A stretch of 64,000 nucleotides of DNA from Caminicella sporogenes DSM 14501 (GTDB lineage Bacteria; Bacillota; Clostridia; Peptostreptococcales; Caminicellaceae): contig NZ_FRAJ01000005.1 in NCBI RefSeq assembly GCF_900142285.1, positions 108,714 through 172,713 on the forward strand, read 5' to 3'. Below the pieces are notes generated by a model. The model was given only the letters and a program-made list of their open reading frames with translations, had not been told where the DNA came from and searched no databases. Both the position numbers and the translations under genes were made by a program. Below are positions 43,496-53,081 of the stretch, in pieces (positions within the stretch are counted from its first letter, which is position 1; every line of letters starts with the position of its first letter).

Positions 43496-44179
43496 TTAGT
43501 TTATTTTCATAATTTCTAAAAAATGTCTAAAATCCTTAAAATCATGATATATATAATCAGGTTTGTATTTCAAAAGTTCATCAAATCCATAAGGTCCAGT
43601 AGCCACTGCAACTGATTTTACTCCTACTTTTTTACTCGATTTTATATCTCTTGGTGTATCTCCTATTACATATATATCTTCTTTTTTAAAATCAATATTA
43701 TAATATTTTTTAGCTCTATCAATAACTTTATCAATCAGTTCCCATCTTTTTAAATCTTCATCGCCAAATCCACCAATTTCAAAATAATGATTTAATCCTA
43801 AATGAGACAGTTTTAATCTCGCTCCTATTTCACAATTTCCAGTTCCAACAACATGATATATATTTTCATTTTTATAAGTATATTCAAGAAATTCTTTAAT
43901 TCCCGGTAAAATTTCTGGCGAAGAATTATTTTTTAATTCTTCTTTCAACATTTTACCGTATACATTAAAAAAATCATTTATATTTTCTTCAACAATTTTA
44001 TTATTGTTTAAAGCATCTCTTACAATATGCCAATCTAATCTGCCTGCCATGCTTACATTTTTAAATCCCTCTTTTATATTATACTTGTGAAAAAAAGCTT
44101 TTTCCATTGCTTTTCTTCCACTTCCCATGCTGTTTATTAATGTTCCATCAATATCCCATATCAAAAGTATCTTTTTCAT
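43496..44179 (-). CDS. HAD-superfamily hydrolase
   Basis: 227 aa. Motif I LIWDIDGTLINS, a helical cap, motif II VVGTGN, and motif IV DIYVIGDTPRDIKSSKKVGVKSVAVATG. Similar to phosphoglycolate phosphatase-like proteins. ATG at 44179 follows AAGGAGG. It has a good promoter at 44216-44244 and likely leads a transcript with the alarmone synthetase and metallophosphoesterase genes. Confidence 0.87.
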   Translation of the reverse strand: MKKILLIWDIDGTLINSMGSGRKAMEKAFFHKYNIKEGFKNVSMAGRLDWHIVRDALNNNKIVEENINDFFNVYGKMLKEELKNNSSPEILPGIKEFLEYTYKNENIYHVVGTGNCEIGARLKLSHLGLNHYFEIGGFGDEDLKRWELIDKVIDRAKKYYNIDFKKEDIYVIGDTPRDIKSSKKVGVKSVAVATGPYGFDELLKYKPDYIYHDFKDFRHFLEIMKIN

Positions 44180-44215
44180 ACTGTCCTCCTTAAAGGCATA
44201 CTCTACAATTATATT

Positions 44216-44244
44216 ATAATATTTAAGTATATTTTTAAAGTCAA
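44216..44244 (-). promoter_or_regulatory. Promoter of the HAD-alarmone synthetase unit
   Basis: Minus strand TTGACT (44239-44244), 17-base spacer, TATTAT (44216-44221). Confidence 0.6.
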
Positions 44245-44310
44245 CGTGTCTAAGATAATCTATTATTTTTAAATTCTTTTTATTATATCTGCTTAATATA
44301 ATTAAATTAT

Positions 44311-44347
44311 ATTAAAAACTTCCTGCTAATCACAGGAAGTTTTTAAA
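44311..44347 (-). terminator. Terminator overlapping the end of the radical SAM gene
   Basis: Minus strand AAAAACTTCCTG-TGATTAG-CAGGAAGTTTTT; the stem's 5' arm encodes the last residues (KNFL) and the TGA lies in the loop. Confidence 0.82.
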
Positions 44348-45295
44348 TCGCCTCAGTGCCTTTCCACCTACATAATCATATCTGTCACCTTGATAAATAT
44401 CTAGTTTTTCCAATCTTTCATCAATCATATCCTGTACTTTCCACCAGCTCATATTCCAATTGCAAAATAAAGTTTCTTCTTTAGGTGCTCTTGCAACTAA
44501 TCTTTGAATAACTATATCCGGACTTAAATATCTTATAAAATTCACTACTCTATCTACATATTCTTCTACAGTTATTATCTGAAATTCATTATTTTCATAC
44601 ATATTTCCCAAGACAGTATTTCTTAATATATATAGTGAATGAATTTTGACTTGTTTTACCCCTAAAACCGATATTATCTTAGAAGCTTCTATAACATCTT
44701 CAAAATCGTCCCACGGCAAATTTAATATTATATGACAGCAACTTCCAAATTGATATTTATTTATATTCATCATGGCATCAATAAATTCTGCTAAAGTATG
44801 TCCTCTATTAATTTTCTTTAAAGTCTTATAATTTACTGTTTGAAGCCCCAATTCAAGCGTTATTTCTTTTTGATATATTTTTTGTATCTCATCTAATACT
44901 TGAAGATATTCATCACTTATACAATCTGGACGAGTTGAAATATAAATTTCGACAACATCTTCAAAATCTGCTGCCTCTCTGATAAAATCTTTAAATTTGT
45001 CAATTGGAAGATAAGTATTTGTAAAATTTTGAAAATATGCTATGAATTTTTTTGCTTTATATTTACTACTTATATAATTTATATTTTTATGTAATTGTTC
45101 TTTAACCGACAAACTATTACTCAAATTTTCAAATCCAGCACCTATATCACCGCAAAAAATACAACCTCCTCGCCCTAATACACCATCTCTATTAGGACAT
45201 GTTACAGGAATATTTATTGGAATTTTATAAACTTTTTGACCGTATTTTTCTCTTAAATAAACAGAATACTTCCTATATCTAATATTTTCTGTCAT
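44330..45295 (-). CDS. Radical SAM protein, YhcC/TIGR01212 type
   Basis: 321 aa. Radical SAM cysteines in CPNRDGVLGRGGCIFC, the wider spacing typical of the TIGR01212 (YhcC, Elp3-related) group; AYFQNFTNTY and ELGLQTVNYKTLKKINRGH also match. ATG at 45295 follows GAGGAAG. The molecular function of this family is not established. Isolated gene. Confidence 0.88.
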   Translation of the reverse strand: MTENIRYRKYSVYLREKYGQKVYKIPINIPVTCPNRDGVLGRGGCIFCGDIGAGFENLSNSLSVKEQLHKNINYISSKYKAKKFIAYFQNFTNTYLPIDKFKDFIREAADFEDVVEIYISTRPDCISDEYLQVLDEIQKIYQKEITLELGLQTVNYKTLKKINRGHTLAEFIDAMMNINKYQFGSCCHIILNLPWDDFEDVIEASKIISVLGVKQVKIHSLYILRNTVLGNMYENNEFQIITVEEYVDRVVNFIRYLSPDIVIQRLVARAPKEETLFCNWNMSWWKVQDMIDERLEKLDIYQGDRYDYVGGKALRRFKNFL

Positions 45296-45406
45296 ATCTA
45301 CTTCCTCACTCTTGTATAATATTATCAAGTTTTTTCACATTTTTTTATCCTAATAATAGTATAACATATACATAATTTATATATTATTTTTTTCAATAAA
45401 CATTGA

Positions 45407-45434
45407 AAAAGTAGCCAAATCGGCTACTTTTATT
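45407..45434 (-). terminator. Terminator after the 5'-nucleotidase gene
   Basis: Minus strand AAAAGTAGCC-GATTT-GGCTACTTTTT. Confidence 0.82.
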
Positions 45435-47149
45435 TATTGTACAGGAATCAACAATTTTTGTCCAGGCAATATAAAGTGAGGATTTTTTAATTTATTATAT
45501 TTAGCTAAATCTTGCCATGATAAATTAAATTTTTCTGCTATTTTCCATAAAACATCACCTGATACAACTACATATACTTTCTCATTATTTGAAACTTTTT
45601 CTTTTTTTACTACATCTTTTTTGGCTACAGCTATTCTTCCATCAACTTTTGCATCTGATACCCCATATTTTTGTATATGTGCTACTAATATTTCATCAAG
45701 AGCTGGATATTCTCCTAAAATTTTATCATCTGCAAACATTTTATAGTCATCTCCACCTGCTGCTAAGAAATCATTAGTAGCAAGTTTATATGTTTTATTT
45801 AAATCTATTGGCTGCCCAGCAACTTTAACCTCGATAAGTCTATTCCCAGGCTTTTTAGCAGGGTCAAACTTAAATGTCATTCCAGCAACATGTGGAAAAG
45901 CACCTTTAGGTTCTGGATACGAACTTATACCATGTTCAATAGCTGAAACTAAATCTGAACCTTTTACTTCCTTAACTACTACATAATTGCCAAATGGTAA
46001 AACTGTAATTATTTCTCCTTGAGTTATTTCACCCGGTTCTATAGATGCTCTTATTCCTCCACCATTAGTCAAAGCTACATCTGCATTTGTAGCTTTAAGC
46101 ATTGCAGTTGCTATAAGATTACCAAGATTTGTCTCTCTAGTTCTAACATGTGCTCTTTCTCCATCAAGCTTAATATCTGTATTTCCAACCACAACTGAAG
46201 TAATCTTTTCATTTTCAGATTTTACTTCATTTATAACTTTTACTACTTTTTCATCTTTAGGAAGATTTGCTGCTTCTTCTTTTGTAAACAACTTTGCTGA
46301 CATTGAAGTTATTTTCCCATCTTTATAAGTAAGATTAACTATACCTAAATTTTTATCATATTCACCTGTCTGTACTATTAAAGTACCATTTACTTTCATT
46401 CCTTCTGGCAACATAGTATGACTATGTCCATCTACAATAATATCTATTCCATCTACTTCTTTAGCAACTTTAATACTAGTATCTTTACTGCTTTCATCCA
46501 TACCTAAATGTGTTAAAGCTATAATTATATCAGTTTTGTCTTTTAACTCAGCAACTACTTGTTTAGCTACTGTTACAGGATCTTTAAATACTAAGCCTTT
46601 TACATTTTTAGGATGAGTTTTATATACTGTCTCTGGAGTTGCAAGTCCAAATATTCCAACATTTAATCCACCAATTTTTTTAATAATATAAGGTTTTAAT
46701 AACTTTGTTCCATCTTCTCTTTCAACATTAGCCGCTAAAAGTGGAAATTTCGCTTTTTCTGCTAATTCTAAAAGTCTCTTTTGTCCATAGTTAAAATCGT
46801 GATTACCCACAACCATAGCATCATAGCCTATAGTATTCATTATTTTAACTATACTTTCACCTTTTGATATAGTAGCAATAGTTTGTCCATGAAATGTATC
46901 TCCTGCATCTAAAACTAATACATTTTTATTATTTTTTCTCAATTCATTTATCTTAGCAGCAATTTTGGCAAATCCCATTCCTGCATATTTACCTTCTTCA
47001 ACTCTGGCATGAGTATCATTAGTATGTACAATTGTTAAATTAATACTATCATTTGATTCAGCATTTACAATAAATGTACCTGTTGTAAAAAGAGATGTAA
47101 AAATTAACATAAATACAAGTACAAAACTCAATTTAAAAAACTTTTTCAT
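45434..47149 (-). CDS. Secreted 5'-nucleotidase / 2',3'-cyclic phosphodiesterase with C-terminal LysM
   Basis: 571 aa. Signal peptide (KLSFVLVFMLIFTSLFTTGTFIVNA-ES). Metallophosphatase domain with LTIVHTNDTHARVEEG, DAGDTFHGQ, VVGNHDFNYG and GHSHTMLPEG (residues 36-250). 5'-nucleotidase C domain with RTRETNLGNLIATAM, NGGGIRAS, LPFGN and TNDFLAAGGDDYKMF. The last 45 residues are a LysM repeat (YVVVSGDVLWKIAEKFNLSWQ through LPGQKLLIPV) that should hold the enzyme to peptidoglycan. It hydrolyses extracellular nucleotides or cyclic phosphates for salvage. ATG at 47149 follows GGAGA. Confidence 0.93.
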   Translation of the reverse strand: MKKFFKLSFVLVFMLIFTSLFTTGTFIVNAESNDSINLTIVHTNDTHARVEEGKYAGMGFAKIAAKINELRKNNKNVLVLDAGDTFHGQTIATISKGESIVKIMNTIGYDAMVVGNHDFNYGQKRLLELAEKAKFPLLAANVEREDGTKLLKPYIIKKIGGLNVGIFGLATPETVYKTHPKNVKGLVFKDPVTVAKQVVAELKDKTDIIIALTHLGMDESSKDTSIKVAKEVDGIDIIVDGHSHTMLPEGMKVNGTLIVQTGEYDKNLGIVNLTYKDGKITSMSAKLFTKEEAANLPKDEKVVKVINEVKSENEKITSVVVGNTDIKLDGERAHVRTRETNLGNLIATAMLKATNADVALTNGGGIRASIEPGEITQGEIITVLPFGNYVVVKEVKGSDLVSAIEHGISSYPEPKGAFPHVAGMTFKFDPAKKPGNRLIEVKVAGQPIDLNKTYKLATNDFLAAGGDDYKMFADDKILGEYPALDEILVAHIQKYGVSDAKVDGRIAVAKKDVVKKEKVSNNEKVYVVVSGDVLWKIAEKFNLSWQDLAKYNKLKNPHFILPGQKLLIPVQ

Positions 47150-47302
47150 TTACATTCTCCTCTCTAAAATCATCTTCTTTTAAACTTTTTTGTTTGTATT
47201 GCATCTTTTTCAAAAGTTTTGTATATTTTTATTATTCTACATATAAAAAGATTTTTCCTGCAAAATAATTTAGTTTTGCAATATTTTTAGTAAAAATTAA
47301 AA

Positions 47303-47333
47303 CAGGTATGGAAATAAACCATACCTGCTTTTA
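47303..47333 (-). terminator. Terminator after the USP-like gene
   Basis: Minus strand CAGGTATGG-TTTATTT-CCATACCTG then TTTTAATTTTT, next to the stop. Confidence 0.82.
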
Positions 47334-47744
47334 AACAGCTTGTTCATTCACTTCTTCAAGAGGAACCACATCTATAATAACTTCATAACTTAATTTGTTT
47401 TTTAATCTTTTAATCATATTTTGCTGTTCTGACTTTTCAAAAGATTCACCCATAACTATAATATCTATATTATTTTTTTCTGCAAAATTTCTCAAAGTTT
47501 CTTCAATGTCTGGTGCTTTTATAACTGTTAAATCAGCTCCATATGATTTTGATTTATCAAAAAGATATTCTAAAGCATCAGACTCTTTTAGTTTTCCAAA
47601 ATACTTCCAGCCCTCTTTTACTACATGAATAACATGCAGTTCTCCATTTAATTGTTTCTTAATTTCTGCTCCTCTTCTTATCAACCTTTCACAAGATTTT
47701 TGTTGAGTAACACAGACCATTATATTTTTTACTGTTTTTCTCAT
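47331..47744 (-). CDS. Universal stress protein-like (KdpD USP-type) protein
   Basis: 137 aa, single UspA/KdpD-like alpha/beta domain: VKNIMVCVTQQKSCERLIRRGAEIKKQLNGELHVIHVV at the start and LRNFAEKNNIDIIVMGESF near residue 95. ATG at 47744 follows AAAGGGG; upstream in-frame ATG at 47792 has no site. Nucleotide binding is possible but the C-terminal G-x9-G-S/T loop is not evident. Role unknown. Confidence 0.8.
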   Translation of the reverse strand: MRKTVKNIMVCVTQQKSCERLIRRGAEIKKQLNGELHVIHVVKEGWKYFGKLKESDALEYLFDKSKSYGADLTVIKAPDIEETLRNFAEKNNIDIIVMGESFEKSEQQNMIKRLKNKLSYEVIIDVVPLEEVNEQAV

Positions 47745-47879
47745 TTCAAACCCCTTTCCGGTTAATTTTACCGTTTTATTGGGTTCAAACATATACTTAT
47801 TAACTCTGTATATTCCCCCTATTAATTATTATACTACAATTTAATTCTATTTAAACATCTATTACATTTTGTTAACTTA

Positions 47880-49151
47880 TTATACTATAGCAGCAAGTAA
47901 AAGTATTTCCTCGTTGTTATTATATATCATAGGAAATTGCGATATTGGCAATGGATTTGTACCTTTACCTACTTCTATAGTATATCCCGGTCTTCTATAT
48001 TCCTTGATAAACCAATCTTTATATCCTGAATAAGAAGCTGTACCGTATGTTTCTTCTAATCTATAACCACTAGCCCTAGAAAACATTTCGCCTATTGTCC
48101 TTGCAACTGGCGGTGCCATGTTTTGAAAGTTCCAATATATAACCTGACCTTGACTGTGATATGATAATGTCAGTTTAAAATTATGTTTTCTCGTAAAATC
48201 TGCAACTGCTTTAGATTCTGGTTCAGATTCCGGATATTCTCCTGGATACCTTCTAGGTCCGGGTTTATCATAACCTAATTTTTCTGCAATCTTTTTATAT
48301 TCCTCCCATAAAGCATCATAATTGTGATTTAAATCTACTCCTCTTATATTAGCCGACCAAACTTTAGAAAAAGGAAGTCCTGTATCATTCCATTTTAACA
48401 ACTGCTCATAATATGGATTATCCGGACTTAAGCCATTAAGTACTAAATCTACCCCATCAGGATTGACCATTGGAATTATATATATACTGCTTTTATTCCA
48501 TATTTGCTGTAAATCATATCCTCTGATATTCTTTCCATCTGTAAAACTTTTTAAGAAATTTTCAGTAAACTTCATCAATAGCGGTGTAGTAATCCACTCT
48601 AAGGCATGATGTGAAGCATTATAAAAAACTTGATTTGACCCTTTTCCCAGTCTTATATAATATAAATTTTTTCCCAATACACTCTTACCTGCCACTCCTA
48701 CTTCAATAAAAGGATACCTCGCTTTTAACCCTTCTATATCTCTTTCCATTATTTCATAAGTATAATCTATATTTGTATCTACTACATCTATACCATACGG
48801 TACAACAATTTTTTGTCCTACTTGAAGTTCATAAGGATTTAAACCCGGATTAGCAGCAACTATCTTATTTACTGTAGTATAATACCTTTTAGCTATATCC
48901 CAAAATGTATCTCCACTCTTTATATAATAAATATCATAGCCTAACAAAAGAGGTTTTAATACTTTATATGTTTGAGGTCCTATTATACCATCAGGAGTTA
49001 AGTTATTGTTTTTCTGAAAATTTATGACTGCCTGTCTAGTTTGCCATCCAAACAAACCATCTATTGCCCCGGGATTATATCCTATCTTTTTTAACAATGA
49101 TTGTATTTCCATTACATCAGTTCCTTTTGAACCTAACTTTAAAATTCTCAA
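47880..49151 (-). CDS. M14 gamma-D-glutamyl-diamino acid endopeptidase with PG-binding and LysM domains
   Basis: 423 aa. Peptidoglycan-binding domain (residues 6-66, LGSKGTDVMEIQSLLKK to DGIIGPQTYKVL), LysM (74-118), M14 peptidase (128-423) with zinc ligands H182 and E185 in SHHALEW, H in YHSQGQVIYW, and catalytic E in YTIEVGKG. The layout matches endopeptidase I of bacilli, which cleaves gamma-D-Glu-diaminopimelate bonds in spore or cell wall peptide stems. No signal peptide, as in that enzyme. TTG at 49151 follows AGGAGG by seven bases. Confidence 0.92.
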   Translation of the reverse strand: MRILKLGSKGTDVMEIQSLLKKIGYNPGAIDGLFGWQTRQAVINFQKNNNLTPDGIIGPQTYKVLKPLLLGYDIYYIKSGDTFWDIAKRYYTTVNKIVAANPGLNPYELQVGQKIVVPYGIDVVDTNIDYTYEIMERDIEGLKARYPFIEVGVAGKSVLGKNLYYIRLGKGSNQVFYNASHHALEWITTPLLMKFTENFLKSFTDGKNIRGYDLQQIWNKSSIYIIPMVNPDGVDLVLNGLSPDNPYYEQLLKWNDTGLPFSKVWSANIRGVDLNHNYDALWEEYKKIAEKLGYDKPGPRRYPGEYPESEPESKAVADFTRKHNFKLTLSYHSQGQVIYWNFQNMAPPVARTIGEMFSRASGYRLEETYGTASYSGYKDWFIKEYRRPGYTIEVGKGTNPLPISQFPMIYNNNEEILLLAAIV

Positions 49152-49285
49152 ATCATTTACCTCCTAAAAATACCTTTTATTATCATCTTATACTCTCATT
49201 TATATAATGTGATTTAATCTTAAAAAGTTTTAATTGTATAGTTATGTGTTATAATATTTATTGAATTAAAATTGGGAGGTTGCAT

Positions 49286-49528
49286 ATGGAAAGATATACA
49301 AAAATTATAGGTCTTACTGGTTCTTGTTTTATACGAGAATATAAGAAGAAAAAGCACCATAAAAATAAACTCAGGGAAGTAAAAGAAGATACAGTAGCTA
49401 AATTTTTCTTAGAAGGTTCTGCTGAAGTCTTAGTTGTCTTTGAGGAAACTGGAAAAGAAATTTTGTTAAATATAAATAGCAATCCTGATGATATAATGAA
49501 GTATTTAGGAAAATCTTTCTTGCCATAA
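49286..49528 (+). CDS. Uncharacterised 80-aa protein (plus strand)
   Basis: Not recognised. Small soluble protein opening MERYTKIIGLTGSCFIREYKKKKHH, with LEGSAEVLVVFEETGKEILLNI. ATG at 49286 follows GGGAGG by six bases; a TATAAT at 49250-49255 may be its -10 box. It is one of only two plus-strand genes and converges on the P-loop gene, sharing a bidirectional terminator. Confidence 0.7.
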   Translation: MERYTKIIGLTGSCFIREYKKKKHHKNKLREVKEDTVAKFFLEGSAEVLVVFEETGKEILLNINSNPDDIMKYLGKSFLP

Positions 49529-49534
49529 AAAAAG

Positions 49535-49565
49535 AGTGAAGAAAATTTTCTTTCTTCACCTTTTC
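49535..49565. terminator. Bidirectional terminator between convergent genes
   Basis: GTGAAGAAA / TTTCTTCAC stem. Followed by CTTTTCT on the plus strand and CTCTTTTTTT on the minus strand. Confidence 0.8.
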
Positions 49566-49588
49566 TACTTTAAAAATTTATTGTTCTT

Positions 49589-49999
49589 TTATATTAGATA
49601 TTGATGCATATCTTCATTGAGTTCATTTTTTGTACAGCTTATAGTCATAATAAAATCTATATTATAAGACTCTGAAATACTTTTTAATTTATCAATAAAC
49701 TTAGGTATATCATCATGATTTGCCTGCATTACTTTAAACAGACCATCTATATAAATCTTGTTGATGTCGTAATCATTTGAAAGAATTCCACATAAAAAGC
49801 CAAAGAATTCATCTGCATTTTTCAATGGATATTCATCCATACTTATAAATCTCAAATCATGTCTTAAATCGTACATATGTCTTTTATCATCATCAACAAA
49901 TATTACATTTCCTTTTGAACTTTCAACATCTTTATTTGCCATATTAATCAATTTTTTTGTCTTTCCACTGCCCTTTGGACCAGCAATAATACTTATCAT
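49589..49999 (-). CDS. Small P-loop NTPase-like protein
   Basis: 136 aa. Walker A GPKGSGKTKK at residues 7-16, Walker B-like NKIYIDGLFK near residue 82, and a conserved-looking IDFIMTISC strand. Too small for a PilT or RecA motor; similar stand-alone P-loop proteins are conserved in clostridia (recollection). ATG at 49999 follows GGGAGGAG. Function unknown. Confidence 0.8.
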   Translation of the reverse strand: MISIIAGPKGSGKTKKLINMANKDVESSKGNVIFVDDDKRHMYDLRHDLRFISMDEYPLKNADEFFGFLCGILSNDYDINKIYIDGLFKVMQANHDDIPKFIDKLKSISESYNIDFIMTISCTKNELNEDMHQYLI

Positions 50000-50139
50000 T
50001 TTAATCTCCTCCCTTTAATATATTAGAGAAAGAACTCTGTTAAAGAATATTCAAAATATTCTTTACTAGAACTTCTACAAATCTTCATAAATTCCTTCAA
50101 AAACATTTAACTAATTTACATCTATAATATTCGTGTTTT

Positions 50140-51180
50140 TTATTTTATCTTATCTATATAATTTTTTCTCAATTGACCACAAGCTGCATCTATATCACTG
50201 CCAATTTCTCTTCTTATAGTTGCATTAATACCTTTTTCTTTAAGTATTTTTTGAAATTCAATCACTCTATCCTGATTTGATGTAGTATAATTTTTCTCTT
50301 TTATTTCATTTAAAGGGATGAGATTTACATGACACAACATGCCTTTTAATCTTCTGGAGAGTTCAAATGCATGTTCTATTTTATCATTAACTCCCTTTAT
50401 TAAAGAATATTCAAATGTTATCCTTCGATTCGTAATTTTTATATATTTTTTACATGCTTTCAAAAGTTTGTCCATATTATAAACTTTATTTATAGGCATA
50501 ATCTTATTTCTAATTTCATCATTAGGAGCATGTAGTGATATAGCAAGGGTTAATTGTAATTTTCTCTCTGCAAGGTCCAATATCTTAGGAACAATTCCAC
50601 ATGTAGATAAAGTTATATTTCTCATACTTATATTTAATCCAGAAGGATGATTAATTATTTCTAAAAATTTCAATACTTCATCATAATTATCTAAAGGTTC
50701 CCCACTGCCCATTAAAACCACATTTGATATTTTTTCACCAATATCTTTACTAATAGATAAAATTTGCCCAATAATCTCTCCTGCAGTTAAATTTCTAACC
50801 ATGCCGTCTATAGTCGATGCACAAAAACTACAGCCCATTTTACATCCTACTTGTGTTGATACACATACAGAATTTCCATATTTATATCTCATTAAAACAC
50901 TTTCAATTACATTTCCATCTTTTAATAAAAAAAGATATTTTCTATTTCCATCATTTTTTGACTTTAATACTTTTAATATATCCATATTTTTCAAATATGA
51001 TACTTCTTTAAGTTTATTTCTAAATTTTTTAGATATATTAGTCATCTCCTCTATATCTTCTATGCCCTTATATATCCATTCAAAAATTTGTTTCCCTCTA
51101 AATCTCTTTTCACTAAGCTCAACCACCAACTCCTCAAGCTCTTTTATAGTTAAACTTCTCAAATCAACTTGTTTTTTCAC
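50140..51180 (-). CDS. rlmN: 23S rRNA (adenine-2503-C2)-methyltransferase RlmN
   Basis: 346 aa radical SAM methylase. Cluster motif QVGCKMGCSFCAS (C-x3-C-x2-C), SNVVLMGSGEPLDNYDEV, ISLHAPNDEIRNKIMPINKVY, and the C-terminal methylated cysteine in DAACGQL. The start is GTG at 51180, six bases after GAGGAGA; an ATG at 51195 overlaps that site. Methylates A2503 of 23S rRNA and A37 of some tRNAs. Isolated gene. Confidence 0.95.
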   Translation of the reverse strand: MKKQVDLRSLTIKELEELVVELSEKRFRGKQIFEWIYKGIEDIEEMTNISKKFRNKLKEVSYLKNMDILKVLKSKNDGNRKYLFLLKDGNVIESVLMRYKYGNSVCVSTQVGCKMGCSFCASTIDGMVRNLTAGEIIGQILSISKDIGEKISNVVLMGSGEPLDNYDEVLKFLEIINHPSGLNISMRNITLSTCGIVPKILDLAERKLQLTLAISLHAPNDEIRNKIMPINKVYNMDKLLKACKKYIKITNRRITFEYSLIKGVNDKIEHAFELSRRLKGMLCHVNLIPLNEIKEKNYTTSNQDRVIEFQKILKEKGINATIRREIGSDIDAACGQLRKNYIDKIK

Positions 51181-51293
51181 ATTATCTCTCCTCATTTTAA
51201 TTTTATCTATATATAAAATCTCAAAATATAAAATCTCAAAGTAAAATTAAAGATGTCAATTAAATACTGACATCATATAATTATTACACGCAT

Positions 51294-52214
51294 TTACAAT
51301 GCTTTTTTATGAAATTTACTTCCAAAATAATTCGTTCCCCAAACTCCTGTAAGTATCATAACTGCTCCCACAAATTGATACCAATAAAAAGGTTCATGTC
51401 TTATCAAAACACCTGCTATAATAGACACTACACTAGATAGATTTGCAAAAACTGCAGACCTTGAAGCCTCTAGCTTTGATAGAGTATAATTTACTAGAAA
51501 AAAAGCTATTACTGAAGAAAGAATACCTAAATATAGTATTGATGATAGCACTTTATAATTTAATAAAGGTTCAAAATATCTAGTTATTTCTCCTTTTAAG
51601 AGATGTTCTAGCACAGCTATAAAGTTAAATGCTATTGCCCCTATCCACATCATTGCAAATGTTATTTCTACAGGTTTAAATTCTGCTGAATACTTTCTAG
51701 ATAAAATATTGAAAATTGAAGCACATAAAACAGCCATAAGCAGTACAATAATACCACTTATATTTGAACCTATTTCACTACTTTTCATAATTATTATAAA
51801 AATAGTGCCCACAACAGATAATCCAACAAAGATAATCTGAATTTTAGAAGGATATTCTTTTAAAAATATAGCTGCAAATACTGTTACAACAACAGGTATC
51901 AAAGCTATCATCATACCTGACTCCGATGCAGTAGTCATTTTTATTCCAAAAACTTCAAATATAAAATACGTTACCGGCTGTGCCAAAGCAATAGCAATAA
52001 GTTTATGTAAACCTTTCCCTCTATAATCAACATTTATAATTTTAAATATTTTTAATAGGCTCAAAGTCAACGCTGCTATTCCAAATCTAAATCCTAAAAG
52101 ATGAAAAGGTCCTATTCCAGATAAAGCTTCTTTCGTAAATAAAAATGAAAAACCAAATATTAAAGACATTCCTACTCCAGCTAAATAAGGTAAATATTTT
52201 TCCTTCTCTGCCAT
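51294..52214 (-). CDS. DMT-superfamily (EamA) transporter
   Basis: 306 aa, ten membrane segments in two EamA halves: AGVGMSLIFGFSFLFTKEAL at the start and YLGILSSVIAFFLVNYTLSKLEASRSAVFANLSSVVSIIAG in the second half. Such permeases export or exchange metabolites or amino acids. ATG at 52214 follows AAGGTAGAG. Substrate unknown. Confidence 0.88.
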   Translation of the reverse strand: MAEKEKYLPYLAGVGMSLIFGFSFLFTKEALSGIGPFHLLGFRFGIAALTLSLLKIFKIINVDYRGKGLHKLIAIALAQPVTYFIFEVFGIKMTTASESGMMIALIPVVVTVFAAIFLKEYPSKIQIIFVGLSVVGTIFIIIMKSSEIGSNISGIIVLLMAVLCASIFNILSRKYSAEFKPVEITFAMMWIGAIAFNFIAVLEHLLKGEITRYFEPLLNYKVLSSILYLGILSSVIAFFLVNYTLSKLEASRSAVFANLSSVVSIIAGVLIRHEPFYWYQFVGAVMILTGVWGTNYFGSKFHKKAL

Positions 52215-52314
52215 AACTCTACCTTCCTTTTATATTTTTGAATAAAAATAAATACTACAAAAAATATATCTTTAAAACAACCCTTTTCTATAAAAAATAT
52301 ACTATCATTAGTTT

Positions 52315-53064
52315 CTACTTAAAAGGAACAGAAGTTTTTTCAGATAATGCTTTGCCTTTATTTTTTAAATATCTTTTAAGCTTTTCCTTTGAGATATTCA
52401 TAATTAATTCTTCAGGCATTTGAACTAATTTAAAAACTTCAATTACTTTATCAAATTTACCTAAATCAAAAGAAATATGAGCATCACTTCCTGCTATTAT
52501 TTTAACTCCAAGCTCTTTAGCTTTTTTAGCAATTTCTATGCAATTTTCTCTACTCCCTTTTCGACCCGGATTAGTAAAAGAACTATTGTTTATTTCTATT
52601 ATTACATCATTTTCTTTAGCAGCTTTAACAAATTTATCAATATCTATAGGAAATTTCGGATTTCCCGGATGAGCTATTATATCTACATACTTATTTTTCA
52701 TAACATTAATAAAAGCCATTGTATTTTCCTCTACACTACCCGGCTTTATGCAAACATCATGTAAACTTGCTAAAACTAAGTCAAGTCTTTTTAAATATCT
52801 TTCTTCTATATCAATTTTCCCATCATAATTTATAATATTTGCTTCTACACCTCTTAATATTTCTATTCCATCAATTTCTCTAGGTATTACTCTTTGATTA
52901 CCTATATGAAAGATATGAGGTCCACCCGGCATTGCTGGTCCATGGTCAGTAATAGCAAATAATTCAATCCCCCTTTGAATTGCAGCCTTTACATAATCGT
53001 GTACACTGCTATATGCATGTCCACTAGAAATAGTATGTATATGTGTATCTAATATAAGTTTCAC
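52315..53064 (-). CDS. PHP-domain phosphatase, YcdX-like
   Basis: 249 aa. PHP motifs: DTHIHTISSGHAYSS, ITDHGPAMPG, GVEANII, LASLHDV, IIAHPGNP and GSDAHISFDLG, giving the trinuclear metal site of YcdX-type phosphoesterases. The start is GTG at 53064, five bases after GAGGGGTG. It follows the 2-hydroxyacid dehydrogenase gene by 17 bases, with its ribosome site overlapping that gene's end, so they form one unit. Substrate unknown. Confidence 0.88.
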   Translation of the reverse strand: MKLILDTHIHTISSGHAYSSVHDYVKAAIQRGIELFAITDHGPAMPGGPHIFHIGNQRVIPREIDGIEILRGVEANIINYDGKIDIEERYLKRLDLVLASLHDVCIKPGSVEENTMAFINVMKNKYVDIIAHPGNPKFPIDIDKFVKAAKENDVIIEINNSSFTNPGRKGSRENCIEIAKKAKELGVKIIAGSDAHISFDLGKFDKVIEVFKLVQMPEELIMNISKEKLKRYLKNKGKALSEKTSVPFK

Positions 53065-53081
53065 AAAATCACCCCTCAAAA

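Noticed and set aside
49258..49482. Minus-strand frame opposite the small plus-strand gene
   Set aside because: No ribosome site; composition matches the shadow of the real gene.
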